Shown here piece by piece: positions 16,102 through 25,806 of a stretch of DNA of 64,000 bases (positions are counted from its first letter, which is position 1; every line of letters begins with the position of its first letter). A model generated the notes under the pieces. That model saw only the letters and a list, made by a program, of their open reading frames with translations, searched no databases and had not been told where the DNA came from. The translations under genes were made by a program, and so were the position numbers. Origin of the DNA: Amphritea sp. (GTDB taxonomy: Bacteria; Pseudomonadota; Gammaproteobacteria; Pseudomonadales; Balneatricaceae); contig JAOXSA010000005.1 of NCBI GenBank assembly GCA_025800245.1, forward strand, positions 62,001 through 126,000, read 5' to 3'.

Positions 16102-18669
16102 TTAGGACTTAGGCTTCAGGTTCTCCGGATCATACAGACCAACACAGCCGATAGTTTCTACTACCACCTTGTATGGCTCATCGAAGTATTCGATCTGCAG
16201 TTCGCGGCCTACTTCACAGTATTCTGTTGGCAGGTAACCCAACGCGATGTTCTTACCCACGCTTGGACCGTAACAGATACTGCTGGTATAGGAGCGACGA
16301 CCTGCAGAGTCGATCAGGGTCTCGCCTGTGGCCGGATCGACGATTGGACAGATACCCACAGGGTAACGGGCAACACCATTCTTATCGGTGTTCTCCACCA
16401 TCGTCAGGGTACACAGGTAAGCCGGCTGCTGTTCGCGCTCACGCATCGCCACATAGGGCTCTTTACCATGGAAGTCAGCGGCTTTAACGACACGACGCTC
16501 GAGACCGGATTCAACCAGGTTGTATTCGGTCAGCAGATCGGCGTTCTGCAGACGCAGGCTCTTCTCCAGACGACGGCTGTTGGCATAGGTTTCAATACCG
16601 ATCGGTGTCACACCTGCCGCGTACAGGGCATCCCATACGGCCAGGCCTTCATCCAGTTTAAAGTGCAGCTCCCAGCCCTGCTCACCCACATAGGAGATAC
16701 GGAAAGCAGAGATAGTTACGCCCGCCACGGTAATATCTTTTACTGCAGCAAACGGGAAGTTTTCATTGCTCAGGCCAGCCGGATCATCAACCAGCTTCTC
16801 CAGAGTGGTACGGGCATTCGGACCCCAGAGGCCGATACAACCGAAGTCGGTGCGGCGATCTTCAATGGTGACGTTACCGAAGCCTTTATCGTCCGCCATA
16901 CGCTTCATCCAGACGAAGTCACGGTTACCGGCATCACCACCATCAATTACACGGAAGTGGTCTTCAGCCAGACGCAGGACTGTCAGGTCAGCGCGGACAT
17001 TACCCTGGTTGTCCAGGAAGTGGGTGTAGATACCTTTGCCGTTTGGCGTATCGCCTGCCACTTTAGCGACGCAGAGATATTCCATCAGATCCGCCGCATC
17101 AGGGCCTGTGACATCGTAGATCGCAAAGTGACAGAGGTTAACCATACCCACATCTTCGGACATCTTCAGGTGCTCAGCGTTAGACACACGCCAGAAGTGA
17201 CGGTTATCCCACTCCGCTTCCCGTACCGGGATCTTATCGCCGTACTCTTCCAACAGGTGTTCGTTACTGGCGTAACCGTGGGCACGTTCCCAGCCAGCGG
17301 CTTCCATAAAGTAGCCACCCAGCTCATTCTCACGCTCCCAGAACGGGCTGCGGTGCAGATCACGGCCTTTGGAGAAAGGTTCGCGGTTATGCACAGGCGG
17401 GTTATAGATCTTGAACGCGGACTCGTAGCAGCGGTCATGGATAAACTGTTTTTCCAGCTGGAACGGATAGAAACGGGATACGTCGATGCTGGAGTGATCG
17501 AACTCGGTGACACCGTCGGTCATCCAGTCGGCGACCACCTTACCGATACCCGGGCCATCTTTAACCCAGATCGCTTCGGCATACCACAGACCACGAACCT
17601 TGGCGGATTCACCCACCGACGGACCACCGTCGGTAGTGACCTGCAGCAGGCCGTTGAAAGAGTACTTTTCGTCATAGCCCAGCTCGCCCAGAATCGGGGT
17701 CAGCTCGATTGCCCGCTCCAGCGGATCGATGACCTCTTCCAGCTCCAGATCGCGCTGTGATGGCGACAGACGCGCTTCCTCTTTTTCGAGGATATCTTTC
17801 GGGTGACACAGGCGCGGTTCGCGCTCTTCGTAGTAACCCCACTCCAGCTGACCGCCTTCGGAGGTTTTCGGGTCACCGGTATCGCGCATATAGGCGGAGT
17901 TGCCCTGGTCACGCAGCAACGGATAGCCGATCTCTTTCTTGGTATTGGCAAACTCATCAAACGGTTTGAAGAAGGTGAGCGGGTGGTCCACCGGCATAAT
18001 CGGCAGATCTTCACCTGCCATTTCTGCGATCAGACGGCCCCACAGACCGGCACAAACCACCACGTACTCTGCTTCGATCAGACCCCGCGGCGTCTCCACC
18101 CCTTTAATGCGGCCATCTTCAATCTTCAGACCAGTACAGGGCGTGTTAGCGAAGGTCTGCAGTTTGCCGGTTGCAACCGCCATATCCACCAGCTCGCCGG
18201 ATACCGCCTGTGAGCGCGGCACTACCAGACCGGCATCCGGATCCCACAGGGCGCCCTGAATCACATCTTCTTCGATCAGCGGGAACTTCTCTTTCGCTTC
18301 CGCCGTGCTGATCATCTCTACCCGGTTACCGAACGCTTTACCTGAGGACACTCGTCGCTTCAGCTCTTCCATTCGCTCATCGTCACCCTTACGGGCCACT
18401 TCGATACCACCGATGCGCTCATAACGGCCCATCTTTTCAAAGAAATCGATACTGTATTTGGTGGTAAAGATGGTCATCTGATCGTGCATGGTGTTGAAAC
18501 AGAAATCAGATGCGTGAGCGGTGGAACCGATATCGGTAGGAATGGCTGATTTATCGATACCGACAATATCGTCCCAGCCACGTTCGATCAGATGATGTAC
18601 CACGGACGCACCGACAATGCCGCCCTGACCAATGATTACCACTTTCGCTTTTTGCGGAAACTTCGCCAT
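16102..18669 (-). CDS. FAD-dependent DAO-GcvT protein, dimethylglycine/sarcosine dehydrogenase-like
   Basis: The 855-residue protein has an N-terminal DAO-type flavoprotein half. Its dinucleotide-binding loop is VVIIGQGGIVGASVVHHL (residues 10-27), and the second FAD region is GGPSVGESAKVRGLWYAEA. A C-terminal GcvT-like tetrahydrofolate-binding half follows (about 440-850, including RISYVGEQGWELHF and GIETYANSRRLEKSLRL). Proteins with this layout oxidatively demethylate methylated glycines and pass the one-carbon unit to tetrahydrofolate. The exact substrate here is unproven. A LysR gene lies upstream on the same strand behind a 218-bp gap, but it may instead serve the PACE gene on its other side. 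Length is typical for the family. Confidence 0.9.
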   Translation of the reverse strand: MAKFPQKAKVVIIGQGGIVGASVVHHLIERGWDDIVGIDKSAIPTDIGSTAHASDFCFNTMHDQMTIFTTKYSIDFFEKMGRYERIGGIEVARKGDDERMEELKRRVSSGKAFGNRVEMISTAEAKEKFPLIEEDVIQGALWDPDAGLVVPRSQAVSGELVDMAVATGKLQTFANTPCTGLKIEDGRIKGVETPRGLIEAEYVVVCAGLWGRLIAEMAGEDLPIMPVDHPLTFFKPFDEFANTKKEIGYPLLRDQGNSAYMRDTGDPKTSEGGQLEWGYYEEREPRLCHPKDILEKEEARLSPSQRDLELEEVIDPLERAIELTPILGELGYDEKYSFNGLLQVTTDGGPSVGESAKVRGLWYAEAIWVKDGPGIGKVVADWMTDGVTEFDHSSIDVSRFYPFQLEKQFIHDRCYESAFKIYNPPVHNREPFSKGRDLHRSPFWERENELGGYFMEAAGWERAHGYASNEHLLEEYGDKIPVREAEWDNRHFWRVSNAEHLKMSEDVGMVNLCHFAIYDVTGPDAADLMEYLCVAKVAGDTPNGKGIYTHFLDNQGNVRADLTVLRLAEDHFRVIDGGDAGNRDFVWMKRMADDKGFGNVTIEDRRTDFGCIGLWGPNARTTLEKLVDDPAGLSNENFPFAAVKDITVAGVTISAFRISYVGEQGWELHFKLDEGLAVWDALYAAGVTPIGIETYANSRRLEKSLRLQNADLLTEYNLVESGLERRVVKAADFHGKEPYVAMREREQQPAYLCTLTMVENTDKNGVARYPVGICPIVDPATGETLIDSAGRRSYTSSICYGPSVGKNIALGYLPTEYCEVGRELQIEYFDEPYKVVVETIGCVGLYDPENLKPKS

Positions 18670-18887
18670 TATTCTTCTCCGGACTAACGTTCAGGAAACA
18701 GATTTCATCCCTGCTTTAAAAGACGAGCTTAAGTGTCCGGTCTGCGGCTCTGAGCAAGCCTTAACCGGCCATAACTATTTAACTAACCCTAGACTGTTTA
18801 TTTTTCATACTCCACTGATGTCCAGTAATCCAGTATTGAAGTCAACAAAAGATACCGAAAGCGACACCATAATGCCGCTAAGAGACA

Positions 18888-19775
18888 TCAGAATGTCGTT
18901 AACAGATACTCTACGAACTGATCATAGAGCCAGCTCTGAGCCGGTCCCATGGTATGGTTTTTGGCTTTTATAAGCTCCACCGGAACGTTCCAGGGTTTAT
19001 GGTCGAAGCTGGTTACCAGTTGCTTCAGGCGTCCGGCTTTAACCAACCTTGTAACCTGATGATCCGGCAGAAAAGTCCAGCCGATCCCCTGACAGGTCAT
19101 ATCAATCAGCGTGTTGATATCATTGGTGTACCAGATATCTGCCGACAGTTTCGGCACCGGATCTTCAGCCAGACCGGATTCCCCTTTAAGCAGTAACTGA
19201 CGATGCGGTGAAAGATCCGGGGCCCGGATCACCTCCTGTCCGGCCAGCGGATGATGCGGTGCACACACAGTATGGAAGGGCAGACCGCCGATATAACCTA
19301 ATTCCACCTCATGACCAAACTCTACGTTGGCCAGCATCAACCCCATATCAGCTTGTCCCACAGCTACCCTTGCGGGAATATCAACGCTGGGCAGCGTAAA
19401 AACCTCCAGCGAAGTCGCCGGAAACTGATCACTAAAACGCTGCAGAATCCCGGTGAATGAAGGCATCCTCAGCACACTGTCCACAGCCAGCCGGATCAGC
19501 CCTTCTTCCTGGCGCGCGATGGCTGCCACGGCACTGTTCAGTTCTTCAGTCTGGCGCAGGATAGCCTGTGCATAACCGAACAACCGCTGCCCATCCTCTG
19601 TCAGCCCCGGCTTACGGGTACTCCGGTCAAACAGCTGAACATTCAGATCAATCTCCAGATTGGCGATTCCCTGACTGATGGCCGACTGCACCTTACCCAG
19701 CTTGCGAGCACAAGCAGAGAACGAACCGGACTCCACCGCGACAACAAACATCCGTAGCTGTTCCAGGTTATACAT
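18888..19775 (-). CDS. LysR-type transcriptional regulator, divergent from PACE efflux gene
   Basis: The protein (295 residues) has an N-terminal winged HTH typical of LysR (MYNLEQLRMFVVAVESGSFSACARKLGKVQSAISQGIANLE) and a two-lobed effector domain. It is transcribed away from the PACE transporter gene across a 77-bp gap, the usual arrangement of a LysR regulator and its target. In Acinetobacter the LysR protein AceR controls the PACE pump AceI, which makes the pairing plausible, though inferred. It might also act on the dehydrogenase gene downstream. Confidence 0.95.
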   Translation of the reverse strand: MYNLEQLRMFVVAVESGSFSACARKLGKVQSAISQGIANLEIDLNVQLFDRSTRKPGLTEDGQRLFGYAQAILRQTEELNSAVAAIARQEEGLIRLAVDSVLRMPSFTGILQRFSDQFPATSLEVFTLPSVDIPARVAVGQADMGLMLANVEFGHEVELGYIGGLPFHTVCAPHHPLAGQEVIRAPDLSPHRQLLLKGESGLAEDPVPKLSADIWYTNDINTLIDMTCQGIGWTFLPDHQVTRLVKAGRLKQLVTSFDHKPWNVPVELIKAKNHTMGPAQSWLYDQFVEYLLTTF

Positions 19776-19852
19776 ATCACTATCTCTAATGGTTATTATC
19801 TTTTATACATCACAAATAAAGATAACATAGCTCTCTGATAAAACTGATTCGG

Positions 19853-20287
19853 ATGTTGGATATGCAGGTACGTGAACGTATTTTCCATATGGTACTGTTT
19901 GAGCTGGTCGCCCTGGTGCTGATGGCCGGGCTGGCGATTCTGTTACTGTCAGAGCATGACCCTTTCTCACTCACCGGGCTGGCGGTCAGCCTGTCATTGA
20001 TCGCCATGGGCTGGAACTATCTGTTCAATCTGGGCTTTGACCGGATCTTCGGTGATGACCGGATCAATCGTAGCCTGTGGATGCGCATCGGTCATGGTAT
20101 CGCCTTCGAAGCCGGTCTGATCGTGGTCACTCTGCCCATGATGATGTGGGTACTGGAGGTCGATTTTTTTACCGCGCTGATGCTGGATCTGGGCGCCATC
20201 GTGTTCTTCCTGATCTATGCCATCCTGTTTAACTGGGCCTATGATCTGGTGCGCCATAAACTGGTCAGTGCCGAGCCGGTGCGATAA
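19853..20287 (+). CDS. PACE family efflux transporter (AceI-like)
   Basis: This is a small (144 residues) inner-membrane protein with four predicted helices, built as two tandem bacterial transmembrane pairs. The conserved PACE motifs are seen: RERIFHMVLFELVALVL in the first helix, WNYLFNLGFDRI, then RIGHGIAFEAGLIVVTLP and FNWAYDLVRHKL in the second pair. The helix-1 glutamate (FELVAL) is the one essential for transport in AceI. PACE proteins export chlorhexidine and other cationic biocides and probably short-chain diamines, using the proton gradient. Start 19853 or 19862 (MQVRERIF); the Shine-Dalgarno is poor for both. It is probably controlled by the divergent LysR gene. Confidence 0.94.
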   Translation: MLDMQVRERIFHMVLFELVALVLMAGLAILLLSEHDPFSLTGLAVSLSLIAMGWNYLFNLGFDRIFGDDRINRSLWMRIGHGIAFEAGLIVVTLPMMMWVLEVDFFTALMLDLGAIVFFLIYAILFNWAYDLVRHKLVSAEPVR

Positions 20288-20408
20288 CTGCCAGTCCCCT
20301 CCGGCCAATTTCGAAAGCCCGGTCTCCTTGAAGGCAACGGGCTTGACATCAATAGTCGCAACCTGACTGATAATGATTCCCCTTTTCTGCCGCTGTGGTA
20401 TCGTGTGT

Positions 20409-20450
20409 AGTTATTACTTTTTATCAGATTACTGAAAAACAGTAATAACT
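20409..20450. promoter_or_regulatory. long inverted repeat upstream of the HTH-receiver gene
   Basis: AGTTATTACT (20409-20418) and AGTAATAACT (20441-20450) are perfect reverse complements. The similarity continues inward (TTTTT/AAAAAC) with one offset. It ends 42 bp before the ATG of the HTH-receiver gene. The overlapping ACTTTTTATC (20416-20425) is the reverse complement of GATAAAAAGT found in tandem before the kinase gene. It could be an operator or an mRNA hairpin. Confidence 0.6.
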
Positions 20451-20492
20451 GGCCGCCCATGCATAACAATTCCAGACCAGGACAGGCAGCCC

Positions 20493-21068
20493 ATGAGGAA
20501 TTACTACACCACCGGACAGGCAGCACAACTACTCGGCGTATGCATACGCACCGTGCAGCTATGGGTTGAAAATGGTCAGATAGACTCATGGAAAACCAAC
20601 GGTGGGCACCGCCGCCTCAGTAAAGAATCCGTCAATGCCTTGCTGGACAGTGACAATACCTCCTCAGATACCGTTTCTGAAGCCCGTACAGCCCCACGAA
20701 TCCTGCTTGTCGAAGACAGTAAATCCGACGCCAGGCTACTGCGTCAGTTTGTTCTCACCGCCAGTCCTGATGCAGAGATTGCTGAAGCTGCTGATGGCTA
20801 TGAGGCCCTGATTGCGCTGGGCCGACAGACACCAGACATTCTGATTACTGATCTGCAGATGCCAAACATGGATGGTTTTCAGATGTTGGCCGCTATTCAA
20901 CAGCAACTGGGCGATGAAAAGCCTGCCATTCTGATCACCACTGCATACAGCGAAACTGAGCTGAAGCAACTGCCAGCCATCCCTGACTTTGTGTCGGCAG
21001 TACTCTATAAGCCGCTGGATCTGAACCTGTTTGCACACCAGCTCAAAACTGTTATCGCCACCCTGTAA
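20493..21068 (+). CDS. HTH (MerR/excisionase-like) plus receiver-domain regulator
   Basis: The protein (191 residues) joins an N-terminal DNA-binding helix-turn-helix of the MerR/BldC/excisionase kind (YTTGQAAQLLGVCIRTVQLW ... GGHRRLSKESV, residues 5-50) to a C-terminal receiver domain (about 68-190). The receiver retains the acidic pair (VEDSKSD), the phospho-acceptor aspartate (ITDLQMPNMDGF), the Thr/Ser switch (ITTAYS) and the lysine (LYKPLD), so phosphorylation is likely. HTH-first order is unusual for response regulators, where the receiver normally comes first. The histidine kinase gene follows after 263 bp and is the obvious partner. It may bind the repeats noted upstream of both genes (inference). 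Confidence 0.93.
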   Translation: MRNYYTTGQAAQLLGVCIRTVQLWVENGQIDSWKTNGGHRRLSKESVNALLDSDNTSSDTVSEARTAPRILLVEDSKSDARLLRQFVLTASPDAEIAEAADGYEALIALGRQTPDILITDLQMPNMDGFQMLAAIQQQLGDEKPAILITTAYSETELKQLPAIPDFVSAVLYKPLDLNLFAHQLKTVIATL

Positions 21069-21240
21069 ACCGATGACCGTTCGGCCGCAGAATTGCTGAT
21101 CTCCGACACCGCTGTCGTAACCAGAAAATGATCAGCGGCAAACCCTTGTCATAAATCAAGACAATGCGCATTCCTGCCAGGATTGCTTTACACTCCGCCC
21201 CCATAAGCGTATCAATAAAGAGACACTATTTACCTTAATT

Positions 21241-21260
21241 GATAAAAAGTGATAAAAAGA
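21241..21260 (+). repeat. tandem GATAAAAAG(T/A) repeat upstream of the kinase gene
   Basis: Two 10-bp units, GATAAAAAGT and GATAAAAAGA, lie head to tail, with a TATAAT at 21267-21272 just downstream. One inverse copy (ACTTTTTATC) lies before the HTH-receiver gene at 20416-20425. This is a candidate activator site beside the promoter; its function is inferred. Confidence 0.5.
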
Positions 21261-21331
21261 GTCCTCTATAATATCTACTGTGGATTTCAGAGTGCTCTAC
21301 CCTGTAGCGCTGGCATATCGAGTTAAGAAGT

Positions 21332-24004
21332 ATGAAAGTCAGTCACCTGGTACTCTTCGGCGAGTTTCTCTCTGCTCCTCAGAGCACTTTCCTGCACACC
21401 CTGCTACCTGATCTGCCTGTCCGACACTGTCACTCAGTCGACGACCTGACAGAGGAATCACTGAATTCGGCAATGATCGTCAGTCAGATCGAATGGCTTG
21501 ACGGATTGAGTCAGTCCGACCAGTCGACACTCTGTGAGCTGTTGCAGGGCCATGCTGGCTGGGTTGGCGTCAGCACGCCTGAAACGGAAGAAAGCTGTCT
21601 GATGCAATGGCTGCAGTTGGGTATCGATATTCTTCTGCCACAGGCGTTTGAACGACCACTGCTGGATTATCTGCCACTGAAACACTCTGGCCGTAAGCCC
21701 ATTGCGCTGGTACTGACCAGCGCTGATGACCACCAGAATCAGCTGGGTGCAATGCTCCGCGAGCAGGACTATAACGTGCTCTATCATTCACCGGGCAGCT
21801 CTCTCAGACAGTGTCTGGCAAGTTTTACCCCGGAGCTGATCATTGCTCAGGACAGTGCCGGACTTATGCAGCTTAAGCTGACGCTGCATCAACTTGGCAA
21901 AATCGATGCTGCGATTATCGCTCTGACAGAGACAGACAAACTGATCTCAAGCCACCTGCCAGAAGTCATCCGGGTTATCCCCCGGAGTAGCATGACTCAA
22001 CTGACCCAATGGCTGCAGCAGCAGAAGAGCGACCGGCAGAAGACGATACAGGATCGTAACCGGACCTACTTCAGTCGCATTGAACAACTCCTGCAGGTGC
22101 TCGGCGAAAACGCGATTATCAGCCGTACTAACCGGGCTGGGAAAATCACTCAGGCTAACGCCCGGTTTTGCAGTATCAGCGGCTATGCAGAACCAGAGCT
22201 GCTGGGCCAGACGCACCGGATTATCAAATCGGATTTGCACCCGACCACCTTCTTCAAAAGCATGTGGCAACGGCTCTCTCTGGGCAAAGTCTGGCACGGT
22301 GTGGTCTGTAACCGGAATAAACAGGGTGGCCTGTACTGGATCAGTACACGCATGTTCCCGATCGCCAACGCTTTCGGCCAGGTGGATAGCTATGTCTGTA
22401 TCAGTTCCGACATCTCCGCCCTGCAACATGACCGACTCAGACTGCAGCAATTGACGGAACTGTTTCAGATCGATCAGACCCATGCCGCCCCCTGGCACTG
22501 CGATCTGAGGAATGGCCGGATCTACTGGTCCAGCCGCGCGCTACGATTACTGGACAGTGCAGCAGAACCACTGCCGGAACACCTGCATGATATTTATCGT
22601 ATGGTCGCTCCGGCTGACCGTCTGCCAACCATTCAGGCCATTGGTCGGTCAATCCGTTCACAGCAGCCGTTCAGTCTTACTTTTGGACTACAGCTGTCTG
22701 ACCACAAAATCCTCAGAGTGGCTGTCACCGGCTTTCCCATACATGACGAACAGAATCGTCCGGCGCAACTGCAGGGAATTCTGCAGGAGGCTGTCGGTGA
22801 AGCACTGCCGGAGGTTAAAAACGAGATCGACTCACCGCTGTTCCAGCAGCTGTTCTATGCCAGCGAGCACTGCATGGCCATCAGTGATGCCGAAGGCTAC
22901 ATCCTGTTTACCAATCCCGCTTATCAACGGGTGATGGGCTACTCAGCAGCAGAAGTGACCGGTCGTCACTGCAGTGAACTGATATGCAACGATCAGACGA
23001 CCGCCCGCCATCTGACCCATCAGTTACTGGCGGCAGAACAGCCCTGGCAGGGCATTACTACCCGCCAGCATAAGGACGGTTCTGAATTTACTGCGGCCAA
23101 TCTGTTCGGGCCGATCCGCAATGAAGCGGGTGAAATCACCCACCTGTTCACCACCTTTGCGGACATCTCCCACGAAGTAGAGGTTCATCAGGCGCTATCG
23201 GCGGATCGCGATGCAGCCATGCAGGCCAGCCTGGCTAAATCGGAATTCCTGTCACGTTTCGGCCACGAGCTGCGTACACCGCTTAATTCGGTGTTGGGAT
23301 TTGCCCAGCTACTGGAGCAGGATCCACTGCTGAACAGTCCCCAGCAGGAGCAGGTTCAGGCGATTCTTGGAGCCGGCCGGCATCTGCTGGATGTGATCAA
23401 CAGCATTCTCGATCTGTCCCGTATCGAGGCCGGCAAGGTGAATCTGTCTTATGCCCAGACAGACCTGGGCACAGTGATGAAAGAGTGTCGCGAGCTGCTG
23501 CATCATCTGGCCCGGGAAAAACAGATCAGCATCGATCAGAGTGGTCTCATAGCCCGGCATCTGACGACTGATCGGCTGCGCCTGAAGCAGGTATTGCTCA
23601 ATCTGCTCAGTAACGCTCTGCTGTATACCCAGAACGGCGGCAACGTAACGTTGAAATCAGAGTTATTGCCGGGCAATGCTCTGCGAATAGAAGTCAGCGA
23701 TAACGGTCCGGGTATCTCACCCCATCAGCTTGAGTCTATTTTCCAGCCCTATAAACGTCTGCAGCAGCACAGCAGTCCGCAATCCGGAACCGGAATCGGA
23801 CTGGCCATCTGCCATCAGCTGATCGAGCTGATGAACGGCACAATCGGCGTCACCAGCGAGCCGGGAGAAGGCGCTACATTCTGGATCGAACTGCCACTAC
23901 TACCCCATACCGGATCACAACATTCCCTGAGTTCTGGTCATTCCAGCTGTCAGCTGTTTGACATCACCAACCTCACTTTCGAAGAAAATCAGACGTCAGA
24001 TTGA
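21332..24004 (+). CDS. multi-PAS sensor histidine kinase (cytoplasmic)
   Basis: The 890-residue protein has no clear membrane segment. Residues 1-250 are poorly conserved and may be receiver-like folds. Three PAS-type units follow, including NRAGKITQANARFCSISGYAEPELLGQ (about 270) and DAEGYILFTNPAYQRVMGYSAAEVTG (about 520). Then comes HisKA with FLSRFGHELRTPLNSVLGFAQLL, which carries the phospho-accepting His. The HATPase domain shows the N box (NLLSNALLY), G1 (SDNGPGIS) and G2 (GTGIGLAI). All kinase motifs appear intact and there is no C-terminal receiver. The first PAS resembles the aerotaxis/redox type and that of the chemoreceptor encoded next. The upstream HTH-receiver protein is the likely partner. 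Signal unknown. Confidence 0.93.
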   Translation: MKVSHLVLFGEFLSAPQSTFLHTLLPDLPVRHCHSVDDLTEESLNSAMIVSQIEWLDGLSQSDQSTLCELLQGHAGWVGVSTPETEESCLMQWLQLGIDILLPQAFERPLLDYLPLKHSGRKPIALVLTSADDHQNQLGAMLREQDYNVLYHSPGSSLRQCLASFTPELIIAQDSAGLMQLKLTLHQLGKIDAAIIALTETDKLISSHLPEVIRVIPRSSMTQLTQWLQQQKSDRQKTIQDRNRTYFSRIEQLLQVLGENAIISRTNRAGKITQANARFCSISGYAEPELLGQTHRIIKSDLHPTTFFKSMWQRLSLGKVWHGVVCNRNKQGGLYWISTRMFPIANAFGQVDSYVCISSDISALQHDRLRLQQLTELFQIDQTHAAPWHCDLRNGRIYWSSRALRLLDSAAEPLPEHLHDIYRMVAPADRLPTIQAIGRSIRSQQPFSLTFGLQLSDHKILRVAVTGFPIHDEQNRPAQLQGILQEAVGEALPEVKNEIDSPLFQQLFYASEHCMAISDAEGYILFTNPAYQRVMGYSAAEVTGRHCSELICNDQTTARHLTHQLLAAEQPWQGITTRQHKDGSEFTAANLFGPIRNEAGEITHLFTTFADISHEVEVHQALSADRDAAMQASLAKSEFLSRFGHELRTPLNSVLGFAQLLEQDPLLNSPQQEQVQAILGAGRHLLDVINSILDLSRIEAGKVNLSYAQTDLGTVMKECRELLHHLAREKQISIDQSGLIARHLTTDRLRLKQVLLNLLSNALLYTQNGGNVTLKSELLPGNALRIEVSDNGPGISPHQLESIFQPYKRLQQHSSPQSGTGIGLAICHQLIELMNGTIGVTSEPGEGATFWIELPLLPHTGSQHSLSSGHSSCQLFDITNLTFEENQTSD

Positions 24005-24180
24005 GACGTAGCCAAAGAGAATAACGGCGAAAACTGTCAAGCCGCATTACCCATTTTGAGTATAGGGTTATTTAACCCAGATCAAATAATGATAGATTTG
24101 ATACTAATTGATAATAATTAATACCTCTTCAGTAAGATGTTGCAGAGGCAAACAGTACCAGCAGACAGTTCGAGGGCAGG

Positions 24181-25761
24181 ATGAAAACAAACCTACCCGT
24201 TACCCAGCAGGAAGTGGATTACGACACTCAGCTCAACATTCTGTCGACCACCAATGCCAAGGGGGCGGTAACCTACGTCAATCAGGACTTCATTACCCTC
24301 AGCGGGTTCGATGAAGAGGAATTACTCGGCAGAAACCATAATGTGGTGCGTCACCCGGATATGCCACCCGCCGCATTTGCCGACCTCTGGTCCACAGTCA
24401 AAAGCGGCCAGTCCTGGATGGGGATCGTCAAAAACCGCTGCAAAAATGGCGATCACTACTGGGTCGATGCCTACGTCACGCCGATAGAGCGGAACGGGGA
24501 AATAGCCGAGTACCAGTCGGTCCGGCGTAAACCCGAACGGGTCTGCGTTAACCGGGCAGAAACAATCTACCCGGACCTGATGGCCGGAAAATCGCCCCGA
24601 CAGATACGCAAAACCCCCGGCCTTTCTACACAGCTACTCTGCGCCATCGCTCTCCCCGGAATTATCTCCCTGCTTCTCGCCAGCCAACTCCTCTCCCTGT
24701 CACTCACACCACTGCTGTTATTCGCTGCCACGCTGATCATCAGCAGTGTGACAGCCTGGTACCTGATGTCCCCTTATCGCCAGTTGGCCAGACAATCAGA
24801 AGCGGTGATCGACAACCCGGTTGCGCGCTATATCTATACCGGCCGCAATGATGACATCGGGCAGATTCAGCTGGCCATGAAGATGCTGCGCTCAGAAACC
24901 GGTGGTCTGGTAGGGCGGATCGCCGATTCCGCGCAAACCCTGACCAGTGGCTCTGCCGAACTGAGCTCGGCGGTCAGCCAGTCAGAATCCGGTGTCCGTC
25001 AACAATTTGCAGAAACCGATCAGGTCGCTGCGGCAGTGAACCAGATGTCCGCCAGTATTCAGGAGGTGGCAGGGAATGCTCAGAGCAGTTCCGACGCCGC
25101 TGCCAGCGGCCTCAGTGAGGTAACCCAGGGTAAGGATGTGGTGGATCAGAGCCGACATTCGATTCAGGAACTGAAACAGGAGATCGAGCAGGCGGTTGCC
25201 ATCATTGCCGATGTTGAAGAGAGCAGTAACAGTATCAATAAGATCCTCGACGTGATCGGCGAAATTGCCGAACAGACCAATCTGCTGGCACTCAATGCAG
25301 CAATCGAAGCGGCCCGCGCTGGCGATGCTGGCCGGGGCTTTGCCGTGGTTGCCGACGAGGTCAGAATGCTGGCCAACCGCACCCAGACCTCCACCGATGA
25401 GATACGGGAAATGATTGAGAGACTGCAGTCCAGCACCTCCAAAGCAGTCGTCGCCATGCAACAGGGACAACAGCAAACAGAAACCTGTGTGCAACAGAAC
25501 AGCATCACCGTCAGCGCACTGGATTCTATCTACAGCGCAATCGAGATGATCAGCAATATGAATACCCAGATCGCCGCGGCGGTTGAGCAACAGGGAGCTG
25601 TGGCTGATGAGATCAACCGCAGCGTTTACAGCATCCGGGATATGTCTGAACAGAACCTGGAAGCAGTGGAGCAGAGTTCGATGACCAGTGCCCAGATGCT
25701 ATCGGTATCTCAGGGATTCTCAGAACTCTCCAGCCAGTTCTGGGCCCGACAGCACAGTTGA
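24181..25761 (+). CDS. Aer-like PAS methyl-accepting chemotaxis protein
   Basis: The 526-residue protein begins with an Aer-type PAS domain (about 15-120: [29 protein letters not shown], then [22 protein letters not shown]), which in the family binds FAD and senses redox or oxygen. A hydrophobic double-span region lies at about 155-200. A short HAMP-like linker follows, then the signalling domain with the conserved hairpin tip [21 protein letters not shown]. The start at 24181 overlaps a GGCAGG stretch that can act as ribosome site. It is followed after 45 bp by the GGDEF-EAL gene, giving a signalling cluster. No che genes are in view, so it must feed a chemotaxis array encoded elsewhere. Confidence 0.95.
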   Translation: MKTNLPVTQQEVDYDTQLNILSTTNAKGAVTYVNQDFITLSGFDEEELLGRNHNVVRHPDMPPAAFADLWSTVKSGQSWMGIVKNRCKNGDHYWVDAYVTPIERNGEIAEYQSVRRKPERVCVNRAETIYPDLMAGKSPRQIRKTPGLSTQLLCAIALPGIISLLLASQLLSLSLTPLLLFAATLIISSVTAWYLMSPYRQLARQSEAVIDNPVARYIYTGRNDDIGQIQLAMKMLRSETGGLVGRIADSAQTLTSGSAELSSAVSQSESGVRQQFAETDQVAAAVNQMSASIQEVAGNAQSSSDAAASGLSEVTQGKDVVDQSRHSIQELKQEIEQAVAIIADVEESSNSINKILDVIGEIAEQTNLLALNAAIEAARAGDAGRGFAVVADEVRMLANRTQTSTDEIREMIERLQSSTSKAVVAMQQGQQQTETCVQQNSITVSALDSIYSAIEMISNMNTQIAAAVEQQGAVADEINRSVYSIRDMSEQNLEAVEQSSMTSAQMLSVSQGFSELSSQFWARQHS

Positions 25762-25806
25762 TAGTCAGAGACGGAAAATGATGCCTGTTCAAGGAAGGGA
25801 ATACCC

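Noticed and set aside
16468..17760. 430-residue plus-strand open frame
   Set aside because: Antisense to the DAO-GcvT dehydrogenase gene, no domain recognised.
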